Shown here one piece after another: positions 47,843-57,500 of a stretch of DNA of 64,000 nt. A program made the position numbers and the translations under genes. The stretch's first letter is position 1. Every line of letters starts with the position of its first letter. The DNA is from Pseudomonas mucoides. Its GTDB lineage: Bacteria > Pseudomonadota > Gammaproteobacteria > Pseudomonadales > Pseudomonadaceae. Where the stretch lies: NCBI RefSeq assembly GCF_015461845.1, contig NZ_JACOPW010000003.1, positions 186,001 to 250,000 of the forward strand. Reading direction: 5' to 3'. The notes beneath the pieces were generated by a model that saw only the letters and a list, made by a program, of their open reading frames with translations, did no database searches and was not told the origin of the DNA.

Positions 47843-48754
47843 CTAGAGTTGGCGGCTTCCCTCCTCACGCAACAGCGCCTGCAAGGTGTCGAGCCGCGCA
47901 CCGTCGAATGCAATCACGGTGCCCTGCTCGAATACCCGGCGCGCCAGCCCGGTCAACACCGCACCGGGCGGCAGTTCAATCTGAAGTCTTACGCCGCGCT
48001 CATAAGCGCTTTGCACCGTGCCGCGCCAGTCAACGATGCGGCACATGTTGAACGCGAGGTCATCGCGCAAGGCGTCGGCATTGATGATGAGGCGGGCGCG
48101 GCTGCCGCTCAGGTAACCCAAAGTCGGCGTTTTCAGTGACACCTTGGCGAATGCTTCCGCCAGAATTTTTGCCGGACCCTCCAGCAACGGGCAGTGCGAA
48201 GGCACGCTGACCGCCAGCCGTTTGGCCAAGCCTGCACCGTGACCTTTCGCCATCGCCGCCACCGCTTTCATGGCCTCGTCGCTGCCGGCAATCACCACCT
48301 GGTTATCGGCGTTGATGTTGGCCAGGTAAACCGGCGCATCGAGGCTGTGGACCTGCGCCAGCAAACTTTCCACTGTGGACAACTCCAGACCGATGATCGC
48401 GGTCATGCCGTAGCCCTGTGGATAAGCCTGCTGCATCAACTCACCGCGCAGGCTGACCAGATGCAGCGCATCGCTAAAGCTCAAGGCACCGGCGACCACC
48501 GCCGCCGGGTAAGCGCCGATGGACAATCCGGCCACGTAATCCGGCGCCAGGGTTAATTGACGAGAAGCCGCGACTCCGGCGATCAACAGGCAAAGCTGAA
48601 CCGCACGAGTCGACTTCAACGCCTCTGCCGAATCGAGCCGTAAAACGTCTTCACCCAGCACTTCACTCGCCTCGTTCAGCGTTTCGCGAGGCAAACGCTG
48701 GAGCATGCCCGGCTGCTGCGCGCCCTGGCCCGGAAACACCAACAGACTGCTCAC
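47843..48754 (-). CDS. mdcH: Malonate decarboxylase epsilon subunit (malonyl-CoA:ACP-type transacylase)
   Basis: A 303-residue FabD-like acyltransferase. VFPGQGAQQPGM near the N-terminus and the nucleophile-elbow motif GLSIGAYPA are intact. It loads malonate onto the MdcC carrier. The GTG at 48754 is preferred because it overlaps the mdcG stop in a GTGA arrangement, as elsewhere in this operon. Confidence 0.88.
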   Translation of the reverse strand: MSSLLVFPGQGAQQPGMLQRLPRETLNEASEVLGEDVLRLDSAEALKSTRAVQLCLLIAGVAASRQLTLAPDYVAGLSIGAYPAAVVAGALSFSDALHLVSLRGELMQQAYPQGYGMTAIIGLELSTVESLLAQVHSLDAPVYLANINADNQVVIAGSDEAMKAVAAMAKGHGAGLAKRLAVSVPSHCPLLEGPAKILAEAFAKVSLKTPTLGYLSGSRARLIINADALRDDLAFNMCRIVDWRGTVQSAYERGVRLQIELPPGAVLTGLARRVFEQGTVIAFDGARLDTLQALLREEGSRQL

Positions 48755-49368
48755 GCAGCTTGCTCCTGTGGGTTCCAAGGATCGATCACCAGACAGGCTT
48801 CACGGGCATTTTTCAGCAACACACGACGAGCCGAACCGGCCCATTCGCGCAGGGCCACAGCGCCGAACGGTGTCTGCAACTGCATGTCCACCAAGCATTC
48901 GGCAGCCTCCAGAATCTTCACCAGATCCTGCGCTTGAGAACGGCCCAGCGCATGCGGGGTACGCAGGATCAAGTCGAGATCACTGCTCTCGTGCAACGCT
49001 GCAAACCCGCTGGCCAATTCAAACCCGGCACTGCCGCTGACACCCCACACCCAACCACAGTCATCGAGTAGCGGCCGCAGTTGATTGAGGGCACGCACGG
49101 CCGGCAAATTCCGACCAATCGAGACTTGGCAAAGGTCTTCCGGCTTGACCCGACGCTGAATGCCATCGACCGGCATCACCGTCGCAAAACGCTGTTCACG
49201 CAAACGTCCACGCACACCAACCGCGACCAGACCCGGCGCACTCACCGCACGCCGAACCACCACGGGCTGGCCCGCGCTCAAGGATTCGGTCACCCACGCA
49301 GGCGCGTCCGCAGGCAACAGCTCCGGGGTCAAGCCCCAGAGCAGATCGTGGGCCATAAACGTATTCAC
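48751..49368 (-). CDS. mdcG: Holo-ACP synthase for malonate decarboxylase
   Basis: A 205-residue MdcG-type phosphoribosyl-dephospho-CoA transferase that attaches the prosthetic group to MdcC. The SGSAGFELASG and SSDLDLILRTP segments form the nucleotidyltransferase core. The GTG at 49368 overlaps the mdcE stop (GTGA); an ATG at 49356 is the alternative start. Confidence 0.87.
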   Translation of the reverse strand: MNTFMAHDLLWGLTPELLPADAPAWVTESLSAGQPVVVRRAVSAPGLVAVGVRGRLREQRFATVMPVDGIQRRVKPEDLCQVSIGRNLPAVRALNQLRPLLDDCGWVWGVSGSAGFELASGFAALHESSDLDLILRTPHALGRSQAQDLVKILEAAECLVDMQLQTPFGAVALREWAGSARRVLLKNAREACLVIDPWNPQEQAA

Positions 49369-50168
49369 CACTGCGCTCTCAGCAGTTGGCGAACCTTGCT
49401 CGAGGCGGCACGGTTGCTCGCACCCAAGCGGCTGCTCAGGTCGCGACCGCTGGCCGCCACATCGCCAATCGCCTGATTCAGGCATTCAGTCACCCGCGTC
49501 AGATCGGCCGCCGTCGGCTGTTCAATCTGTTCCACCGACAGGGTTTCCCACAGCAAACCGAGGCTGGCGTAGCTGTCGATGTCATAGGCCATCGGCGGCA
49601 CGCTGGCGGCCAACGCCTCAAGTTCTTCAACACTGCGCAAGGTCACCCGCGCCGCCGACGCCTTGCCCATCGCATGCACCATCACTCCCGGATCACGCAG
49701 GGCAATCAGCCGATTGGCCTGATACCCGTGGGCCAGAAACGCGCCGGACATCGCCTTGCCCACCAGCAAACCAATCACCGCGTGGCCCGCCAACCGGGCG
49801 CGGGCATAACTGTCCGCCGCGCCGGCCAATGCCTGATGGATGCCGAGGGCTTCTTCGCGTCGACCATAGGCCTGGCTCGGCACATCGACGAGGGCGATCA
49901 CGGCGCGCTTGTGCGGTTTATCCACATCCGCGGCGATCACTTCATCCACCGCCTTGGCCAACCCCCAACCTTCCAGCAAACCGACTTCACCGTTGCGCGC
50001 ACGGACAAAACGGTTGTCTGGATCCGCCACCACCGCGATAAAACGGACAGGCTGATCATCCAGCACGCCATCGGCCACCTTCAATGATGCCGGCAAGCCT
50101 TCGACCGGTTTCGCCCCGGCGCTCAACGCGTTGAACCAGTTCAAACCTCTCAGTGAATAGCTGTTCAT
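49365..50168 (-). CDS. mdcE: Malonate decarboxylase gamma subunit
   Basis: A 267-residue carboxyltransferase-like subunit. It begins MNSYSLRGLNWFNALSAG, and GHAVIGLLVGKAMSGAFLAHG is family-like. With MdcD it forms the decarboxylase acting on malonyl-S-ACP. Its start overlaps the mdcD stop (ATGA at 50165-50168). Confidence 0.9.
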   Translation of the reverse strand: MNSYSLRGLNWFNALSAGAKPVEGLPASLKVADGVLDDQPVRFIAVVADPDNRFVRARNGEVGLLEGWGLAKAVDEVIAADVDKPHKRAVIALVDVPSQAYGRREEALGIHQALAGAADSYARARLAGHAVIGLLVGKAMSGAFLAHGYQANRLIALRDPGVMVHAMGKASAARVTLRSVEELEALAASVPPMAYDIDSYASLGLLWETLSVEQIEQPTAADLTRVTECLNQAIGDVAASGRDLSSRLGASNRAASSKVRQLLRAQW

Positions 50169-51016
50169 GAGCGCGCTCCTTGATACAGATCACGAACCGT
50201 CGCCGCTTCGATTTGCGGCGCGGCGTCCAGACGGGCCAGCCGTTGCAGGTACAGATCGGCCTGGCGACTGCGTTGGTGCGCTGGCAAACCTTGCTGCAGC
50301 AATTCACTGACTTTTTGTTGAATCTGCGCCACATCATCGGCGGCATAACGATCCACCAGACCGCTGGCAAAACGCTGCTCGCCACCGGTCAGGCTCCAGA
50401 TGAAAGGACGGTCACGGGAGTCGTATTCCTCAAGCCCGGCTTCCTGTTCGATGACTTGCGGGCCGTTCAGGCCCAGACGCGCTTCCTGGGTGACCACTAA
50501 ATAACTGCACAACCCAGCCGCAATCGACATCCCGCCAAAGCAGCCGACGCTGCCGGCCACCACACCAATCACCGGCTGGTATTGGCGCAGGTCGACAATC
50601 GCTGCGTGAATATCGGCAATCGCCGCCAACCCGAGGTTGGCTTCCTGCAAGCGTACGCCGCCGGTTTCCAACAGCAGCACGGCGCGGGTTGGAATGCCGT
50701 TGCGGTTGTCTTCGGCGGCCAGTTCCAGCGCGCCCGCCATCTTCGCCCCGCCGACTTCACCAAGGCTGCCGCCCTGGAAGGCCCCTTCGATGGCCGCGAT
50801 CACCACCGGCAAACCACCGAGGCTGCCCTTGGCGATCACCACGCCGTCATCGGCTTGCGGCACCACGCCCTGGCGCTCAAGCCATGGCGACATGATGCGT
50901 TGAAACGGGTCGAGCAATTCGCGGAAGGTGCCGGGGTCGAGCAAGGCTTTCGCGCGTTGCCGGGCACCGAGTTCGATGAAGCTGTGTTTGTGGAGGAGTT
51001 CTGCGTTATCAGTCAT
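50165..51016 (-). CDS. mdcD: Malonate decarboxylase beta subunit
   Basis: A 283-residue crotonase-like carboxyltransferase subunit: FIELGARQRAKALLDPG at the start, then AAIEGAFQGGSLGEVGGAKMAGAL, and VAGSVGCFGGMSIAAGL. It decarboxylates malonyl-ACP with MdcE. The ATG at 51016 overlaps mdcC by eight bases. Confidence 0.92.
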   Translation of the reverse strand: MTDNAELLHKHSFIELGARQRAKALLDPGTFRELLDPFQRIMSPWLERQGVVPQADDGVVIAKGSLGGLPVVIAAIEGAFQGGSLGEVGGAKMAGALELAAEDNRNGIPTRAVLLLETGGVRLQEANLGLAAIADIHAAIVDLRQYQPVIGVVAGSVGCFGGMSIAAGLCSYLVVTQEARLGLNGPQVIEQEAGLEEYDSRDRPFIWSLTGGEQRFASGLVDRYAADDVAQIQQKVSELLQQGLPAHQRSRQADLYLQRLARLDAAPQIEAATVRDLYQGARS

Positions 51017-51308
51017 GACCGATCTCCTCAAAGCCTTGTTCCAGACGCAAGCGCACCACGCCCGGTGTCGCGCCGAAATCGTGGATGGCGATGTCCATCG
51101 CCGGCGGTGTCTGACCGTCGAACATCCGCGAGAACAAATGCTGCCAGCGCTGCTGCGCGCCATTGACCGAGGTCTGTACGTTGATGGTCAGCTTGCCGGC
51201 CTGACCCGGTTCGATCAGCACTTCCAGATCGCCCGAGCCGACACAACCCACCAGCGTGCGACCGCGTGGCGGCTGCCCGGCGGGGAATTCAAAGGATAAG
51301 GTTTCCAT
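51009..51308 (-). CDS. mdcC: Malonate decarboxylase acyl-carrier protein
   Basis: A 99-residue MdcC. Ser25 in GCVGSGDLEV is the site for the 2'-(5''-phosphoribosyl)-3'-dephospho-CoA group. It is the carrier on which acetyl and malonyl are exchanged. Overlaps with both neighbours indicate translational coupling. Confidence 0.93.
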   Translation of the reverse strand: METLSFEFPAGQPPRGRTLVGCVGSGDLEVLIEPGQAGKLTINVQTSVNGAQQRWQHLFSRMFDGQTPPAMDIAIHDFGATPGVVRLRLEQGFEEIGHD

Positions 51309-52165
51309 CAGAAAGCTCCGGACTCGAGGCGGTCGATAAACAGGCAGGCGGCGAGCAAGTCGGCGGCGCCGCCGGGCGAGGCATTCAACGCGATTAATTG
51401 TTCATCCAACTCATGCAAACGGCGGCGACCGGCAAGGCTGGCGCTGCCGCCCACGTCGAGCACGGCTTGTGCGCCGAGTTGCATGGTCTGCAGGCCTGCT
51501 TCGCCAGCGCGGTAGAGCACGCAGGTGTCGGCCAGTCGGGTCATGATCGCCAGCAAGGCATCGAGCCGGGCGTTCTGTTCACCGTGGCCGGCGGCGCGGC
51601 TGTGTTTGAGTTGCGGCAATGCCCGTTGCACCACTGAAGGAAAACCCAGCTGCGCTTCTTCACGGGCACCACGGGCGCCGAAACGCTGGGCGACTTGGGC
51701 GCCGTGGCTGAAAGGTCGTGGTGCATAACGGTCGTCGAGCAACGCCAGGCGTGCGGCGCGCAGAGTGATGGAACCGGCGGCGCTGGATTCGGGCTCAAGC
51801 GCGGCAGCCGTGACCAACAGGCCCAAGGCCCAGATCGCCCCGCGATGGGTATTCACCCCTTCCGTGGTAGCGAGCATCGCTTGCTCCCCTTCCCGGCCAA
51901 TCCGCCCCACCGCTTCGCGCAGCGGCAAACCGATTTCGCCAAGCTCGATAGCGGCCTCGGCCATTTCCTTGAACGCAGACCAGAGTGACAACGCCGAAGC
52001 GTGCATCAGCCCCAGGTGCAAGTCGGTGTGCGCGCCGTTTCCGCGGCGGTCGACAAGTGCCGGTTTCGGCGACAGGTCGGCTTCGTCGATCAGCGCGTCC
52101 ACCGCCCAATCGGCCAGCCGTTCCGCGAGGGTCAGGGTTTTCGGTTGCAGGTTGAGTGCGTGCAT
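51308..52165 (-). CDS. mdcB: Triphosphoribosyl-dephospho-CoA synthase
   Basis: A 285-residue CitG/MdcB-family protein that makes the prosthetic-group precursor from ATP and dephospho-Co[20 protein letters not shown] and [13 protein letters not shown] are typical motifs. The ATG at 52165 shares one base with the mdcA stop. Confidence 0.93.
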   Translation of the reverse strand: MHALNLQPKTLTLAERLADWAVDALIDEADLSPKPALVDRRGNGAHTDLHLGLMHASALSLWSAFKEMAEAAIELGEIGLPLREAVGRIGREGEQAMLATTEGVNTHRGAIWALGLLVTAAALEPESSAAGSITLRAARLALLDDRYAPRPFSHGAQVAQRFGARGAREEAQLGFPSVVQRALPQLKHSRAAGHGEQNARLDALLAIMTRLADTCVLYRAGEAGLQTMQLGAQAVLDVGGSASLAGRRRLHELDEQLIALNASPGGAADLLAACLFIDRLESGAF

Positions 52166-53835
52166 TACCAGCTCCTGAACTTGGCGGGCGGGTTGTAGAG
52201 GCCACCGGACCACTCGACCAGATCGGCCACGCTTTTCGCGGCGAGCAGTTCGCGGGTGGCGTCGGTGCGGCGAATGCCGAGGTCTTCGGGCAAGGCAATC
52301 AGACCTTCGCGGCGCATGCGTGCGGTGTCTTTCGGGTTGTGGCGCAGGCCGATGGCGGTCACCCCGGCGACGGCGGCGATCATCGCCTGGCGTTCTTCCA
52401 GCGAACGCGCCTTGTACAAATAGGCGATGCCTTCTTCGGTCAGCAGGTGAGTGACGTCGTCGCCGTAGACCATGATCGGCGCCAACGGCATGCCGCTTTT
52501 CTTCGCCACATCAATCGCGTCGAGGGTTTCGACGAAGGTCGGTTTGCCGCCCTCCTGGAAGGTCTCGACCATTTGCACCACGAGTTTTTTGCCGCGTTCC
52601 AGCATCGGTTCGGCCACGTCGGTGTGGCGCATGTCGAGCCAGGCGGGCGTGCCGTGACGGCGACCGCGCGGGTCGTGGCCCATGTTCGGCGCACCGCCAA
52701 AACCGGCGAGGCGTCCGCGGGTCACGGTGGAGGAATGACCGTCGCCATCGACTTGCAGGGTCGCGCCGATGAACAGGTCCACCGCGTATTGCCCGGCGAG
52801 CTGGCTGAACATCCGGTTGGAACGCAGCGAGCCGTCTCGCCCGGTGAAGAACACGTCCGGCCGTGCGGCAATATAGTTTTCCATGCCCAGTTCGGTGCCG
52901 AAGCAATGCACGCTTTCGACCCAGCCGCTTTCGATGGCCGGGATCAAGGTCGGGTGCGGATTGAGCGTCCAGTTGCGGCAGATCTTGCCTTTGAGGCCGA
53001 GGGATTCGCCGTAGGTCGGCAGGATCAATTCGATGGCCGCGGTGTTGAAACCGATGCCGTGATTGAGCGACTGCACGTTGTGTTTTTCGTAGATGCCACG
53101 GATCGCCATCATCGCCATCAAGATGTGCACAGGCTTGATGTGCCGTGGGTCGCGGGTGAACAGCGGTTCGATGTAGAACGGCTTGTCGGCCACCACCACG
53201 AAATCGACCCACGAGGCGGGGATGTCGACGCGGGGCAAGTCGCTGACATCGTCGACCAACTGGTTGACCTGAACGATGACGATGCCATCGCTGAACGCCG
53301 CCGGTTCGATCAATGCAGGGGTGTCTTCGGTGCTCGGCCCGGTGTAGATGTTGCCGGCGCGGTCGGCCATGAAACCGGCCGAGAGCACCACGTTGGGAAT
53401 CAGGTCGACCACCAGCCGCGCATAGAGCTCGATGTAGGTGTGGATTGCGCCGATTTCCAGCAAACCGTCTTCCAGCAACTGGCTGATGCGCAGGCTTTGT
53501 GTACCCGCGAAGGAGAAGTCGAGCTTACGGGCGATGCCGCGTTCGAACAGGTCCAGATGCTCGGCGCGGCCGACACTGGGCATGATCATGTGCAAGTCGT
53601 GGAGCTTGGCGGGATCGGCCTTGACCAGGGAGCGGGAGAGGAAATCCGCCTGCTTCTGGTTATTGCCCTCCAGCACCACACGGTCGCCGGGCAGGATCAA
53701 GGCTTCCAGCGCCGCGACGATGTTGTCGGTGGGCAACACCACACCGTCGGCAAGATCCTTGACCAACGCCAGACGCCGCTGCTTTTCGCTGCGCCGCCGC
53801 GTCCATCGCGAGTCGGGGGATATTGTTGTTGTCAT
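52165..53835 (-). CDS. mdcA: Malonate decarboxylase alpha subunit
   Basis: A 556-residue acyl-carrier transferase subunit that swaps acetyl for malonyl on MdcC. Features include [13 protein letters not shown] near residue 60, [20 protein letters not shown], and [20 protein letters not shown] in the last third. The ATG at 53835 has GGAG upstream; an in-frame GTG two codons earlier is less likely. It is the first gene of the mdc operon. Confidence 0.95.
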   Translation of the reverse strand: MTTTISPDSRWTRRRSEKQRRLALVKDLADGVVLPTDNIVAALEALILPGDRVVLEGNNQKQADFLSRSLVKADPAKLHDLHMIMPSVGRAEHLDLFERGIARKLDFSFAGTQSLRISQLLEDGLLEIGAIHTYIELYARLVVDLIPNVVLSAGFMADRAGNIYTGPSTEDTPALIEPAAFSDGIVIVQVNQLVDDVSDLPRVDIPASWVDFVVVADKPFYIEPLFTRDPRHIKPVHILMAMMAIRGIYEKHNVQSLNHGIGFNTAAIELILPTYGESLGLKGKICRNWTLNPHPTLIPAIESGWVESVHCFGTELGMENYIAARPDVFFTGRDGSLRSNRMFSQLAGQYAVDLFIGATLQVDGDGHSSTVTRGRLAGFGGAPNMGHDPRGRRHGTPAWLDMRHTDVAEPMLERGKKLVVQMVETFQEGGKPTFVETLDAIDVAKKSGMPLAPIMVYGDDVTHLLTEEGIAYLYKARSLEERQAMIAAVAGVTAIGLRHNPKDTARMRREGLIALPEDLGIRRTDATRELLAAKSVADLVEWSGGLYNPPAKFRSW

Positions 53836-53954
53836 GACCACTCCACGGGTTCGCTGTCGTGGGAGTCACCTTAGGAGTGTTGGGTCGGCGGCATCAATCA
53901 AGCACAGAGACGGATCGTTACGCTTGGAGTAATGGTTGACTGGGCTGACGTCTT

Positions 53955-54045
53955 CGCGGGCAAGCCCGCTCCCACAAGGTCCGTGCTGAGCCCGCTATCC
54001 GAGGCAATCACAATACCTGTGGGAGCGGGCTTGCCCGCGATGAGG
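53955..54045. repeat. REP inverted pair
   Basis: TCGCGGGCAAGCCCGCTCCC and GGGAGCGGGCTTGCCCGCGA between mdcA upstream DNA and chpC. Confidence 0.9.
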
Positions 54046-54071
54046 CCAGCACAAATAACGCAAATCCAGGA

Positions 54072-54530
54072 TCAATTGATCAACCCTGCACTCACAAGCA
54101 ACTCCTCCAGCGCCAGCAAGTCCGGCACCTTGGCCACTTGCTCCCCCACCTGCACCGCCGCCTGTTCCAGCGGACACAACGGCACATCCACATAGCTCAA
54201 CTGGCTGTCGAGTTTGTAGGAGCGTGGAATCCCCTGCACCAGCAGCGCGATGAATTTCAGCTCCGGTCGTCCACCGAGGGCATTGAGAATCACGATCCGC
54301 GCCCGCTCGCCGATGACGATTTTCTGGCCGCACGCTGACTCAAAACTCAGCAACGGAATCTGCCGGTCCCGCCACTTCACCAAGCCCAGATACCACGGCG
54401 GTGTATCGAGGTCGAACGCCCCCGGTTGATAGTCGATCAGCTCCGCCACCGCGACATTGGGCACGATCAGGTTGCGGTCGGCCAAGGGCAGCAACAGGCC
54501 CGTGAGGTTGCTGGCGCGATGCTCAAGCAT
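54072..54530 (-). CDS. chpC: CheW-like coupling protein ChpC
   Basis: A 152-residue CheW-domain protein. PPWYLGLVKWRDRQIPLLSFE matches the region of CheW contacting receptor and kinase. It overlaps chpA by eight bases, the recalled place of chpC in the Pil-Chp cluster, where it links further receptors to ChpA. Confidence 0.88.
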   Translation of the reverse strand: MLEHRASNLTGLLLPLADRNLIVPNVAVAELIDYQPGAFDLDTPPWYLGLVKWRDRQIPLLSFESACGQKIVIGERARIVILNALGGRPELKFIALLVQGIPRSYKLDSQLSYVDVPLCPLEQAAVQVGEQVAKVPDLLALEELLVSAGLIN

Positions 54531-57500
54531 GGGATTTGCTCCACAGGGCGATGCTTTCGAGCAGCACCGATTCCTGGTACGGCTTGCCGAGGTAGTCGTT
54601 GACGCCGATGGCCATCGCGCGGTCGCGGTGTTTCTGGCCGGTGCGTGAGGTGATCATGATGATCGGCAGGTGCTGCAAACGCTCGTCTGCGCGCACCTGG
54701 GTCGCGACTTCGAAGCCGTCCATGCGCGGCATTTCGATGTCCAGCAGCATCACGTCCGGCATGTGTTCTGCGAGCAGCAACATGGCGTCGACTCCGTCCT
54801 TGGCGGTCAGCACGTTCATGCCGTGGCGTTCGAGCAAACGACTGGTGACCTTGCGCACGGTCACCGAGTCATCGACCACCAGCACCAGCAAGGGCTTGTG
54901 TGGCTCGACTTCGGTGTCCTGGGTCTGCACCTGTTGCGGCGCAGGCACCTGCATGGCGCGGATCGGCGCCAGCAAATCAAGAATCAGCACCACCCGGCCA
55001 TCGCCCAGAATCGTCGCCCCGGACAATCCCTGCACCGCGGCGAACTGCGGGCCGAGGCTTTTCACCACGATCTCGCGGGTACCGGCCATGGAGTCGACTT
55101 GAACTGCAATGTGCCGCTCGTTGCATTGCACCAGCAACACCGGCAACGGCAGGCTTTGGCCCAACAGTTTCGGGCGGGTGCTGGTTTTCAGCAGCTCGCC
55201 CAGGTAGCACAGTTCGTAATCCTGCCCAGCGTATTTGTACCGCGGAGGATCGAGGCGGTAATGCCCTTCCAGCTCGTTGGGCAGCACGCGGACGATGCCG
55301 TCGATGGTGTTCAACGGGATCGCGTATTGATCATCAAAACACTGCACCATCAGCGCGCGGTTGACCGACACGGTGAACGGCAGGCGAATGCGAAAATGCA
55401 CGCCCTGCCCCGGCACCGAGTCGATGACCATCGTGCCGCCGAGCTGGCGAACTTCTTCATGAACCACGTCCATACCCACGCCACGTCCGGAAATCTGGGT
55501 GATCTTCTCGGCCGTGGAGAACCCCGGTTGCAGGATGAACTGCAACACGTCGCGGTCGCTGATCTCAGCGTCCGCAGCCAGCAAACCGCGCTTGATTGCC
55601 TTGCGCCGCACCGCGTCCAGCGGCACGCCGGCACCGTCGTCGCGGATGTCGAAAATCATGTCGCCGCCCTCGCGGGACAGATCGAGGGTGATCCGTCCCT
55701 TGGCCGGTTTGCCGGCAGCGATGCGCACCTCGGCCGATTCCAGCCCATGGTCCACGGCGTTGCGCAGCATGTGCTCCAGCGGCGGTGCCATGCGCTCGAG
55801 GACGTTACGGTCCATCTCGCCTTCGGCGTTGCCGACAATGAATTCCACGTCCTTGCCCAACTCGCTGGAGACCTGGCGAACGATGCGTTTCAAGCGCGGC
55901 AGCATCCGTTCGAACGGCACCATGCGCGTACGCATCAGGCCTTCTTGCAACTCGGTATTGATGCGGCCCTGCTGTTGCAACAGGTTCTCCGCATCCTGGT
56001 TGCGCCGGTCGAGGGTTTCCTTGAGGTCGAGCAAGTCAGAGGCCGACTCGAACAGCGCCCGCGACAGTTGCTGCAATTGCGAGTGGCGGTCCATTTCCAG
56101 CGGGTCGAATTCTTCGTAGCCCAGGCGTTCGGCGTCGACTTGCTGGCGGCTGAGAATCCGCCCCTGGGTTTCGGTATCGAGCCGGCGCAATTGGTCGCGC
56201 ATCCGCTCGATGGTGGTTTCCATCTCGCTCAGGGTGACCCGAGCATCGTTGACCTGTTGTTCGATACGGCCGCGGAAGATCGAGGTTTCACCGGCCAGAT
56301 TGACCAGGTCGTCGAGCAGCTCCGCCGAGACCTTGACCATGTCGGCGCCCGCGTCGGCTTGCAGCGCGGGCGCCTCGGGCTTGGCGACAACAGGCGTTAC
56401 AGCGGCCGGCTGAAGCACGGCCGGATGGCTGAAATTCTTGATCGCATCGATCAGTCGGTCGGCCGGCGGCAATGGCTGGTCGGCGCGGGTCGCATCGAGC
56501 ATCTGCGCCAAGCGGTCGTGACTGCTTTGCAACAAGGTGAACAACGCCGCGCTCGGTTGCAGGGTGCCCGCCGAGAGGCTTTCGTAGAGAAATTCCAGCT
56601 CATGGGCCAGATCGCCAATCGGGGCGATTTCGACCATGCGTGCACCGCCCTTGAGCGTGTGCAGATCACGCAGCAGGGTTTCTACTTCCTGCCGGTTCGA
56701 CGGTTCGGCTTGCCAGCGCACAAGCGCAGCGCCGGAGTTTTCGATGATGTCGAAACCTTCCTCAAGGAAGATTTCCAGCAACTCTGGATCATGCCCCGGC
56801 GAATCCTTGGCTGGCGCTGGCGCTGGCTCCGGCACTTCGGCGGTGTTCGTATTGCCCTGACGAAACGCGCGAATCGCCTCGATCAGCTCGCCCGGGTTGC
56901 CCAGCGATTGCTGATTCTGCAACTGCTCCAGCAGCACCGCGAGCCGGTCATGGCTCTTTTGCAGTAACTGCGCCAGGGTTTCGCTGTAGGTGTAACGGCG
57001 GTCCACCAAGCCTTCGTACAGGCTTTCCAATTCATGTGCGAGGTCGCCGACCGGCTCGACTTCAGCCATCCGCGCCCCGCCCTTGAGCGTGTGCAAATCG
57101 CGCTGCAAGGACGACAGCGGCGCGGCGTTGTCCGGGTCACTCAACCAGCGTTGCAGGGCCTGGCCGGCGCTTTCGAGAATATCCACGGCTTCTTCGAGGA
57201 AGATCGAAACGATTTCATCGTCCAGATCCACCTGGGTTGCGGCCTGCTCCAGTTCGGCGGTGGCGCTGCTCAGTTCCCGAATGCTCAGGGTCCGGCTGCC
57301 ATCACTGCGGATCAGGCCCATGGAGGACGGATCCAGACTTTCATCGAGCAACCCGCGCAAGGCCCGGATGCGTTCCGGCTGCGGGCTGACCTCCTGGCCG
57401 GCGGCCAGTTCGTCGAGCATGTTGATCAGCGCTTCGTGAGCACTTTGCGCCTCATGGAAAAACCGTTCGCTGACCGCCAGGCTGCTCTCTTCCACTGCGC

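Noticed and set aside
54670..56967. Long open frame opposite chpA
   Set aside because: The chpA frame holds conserved kinase and receiver motifs; the opposite frame shows no family.
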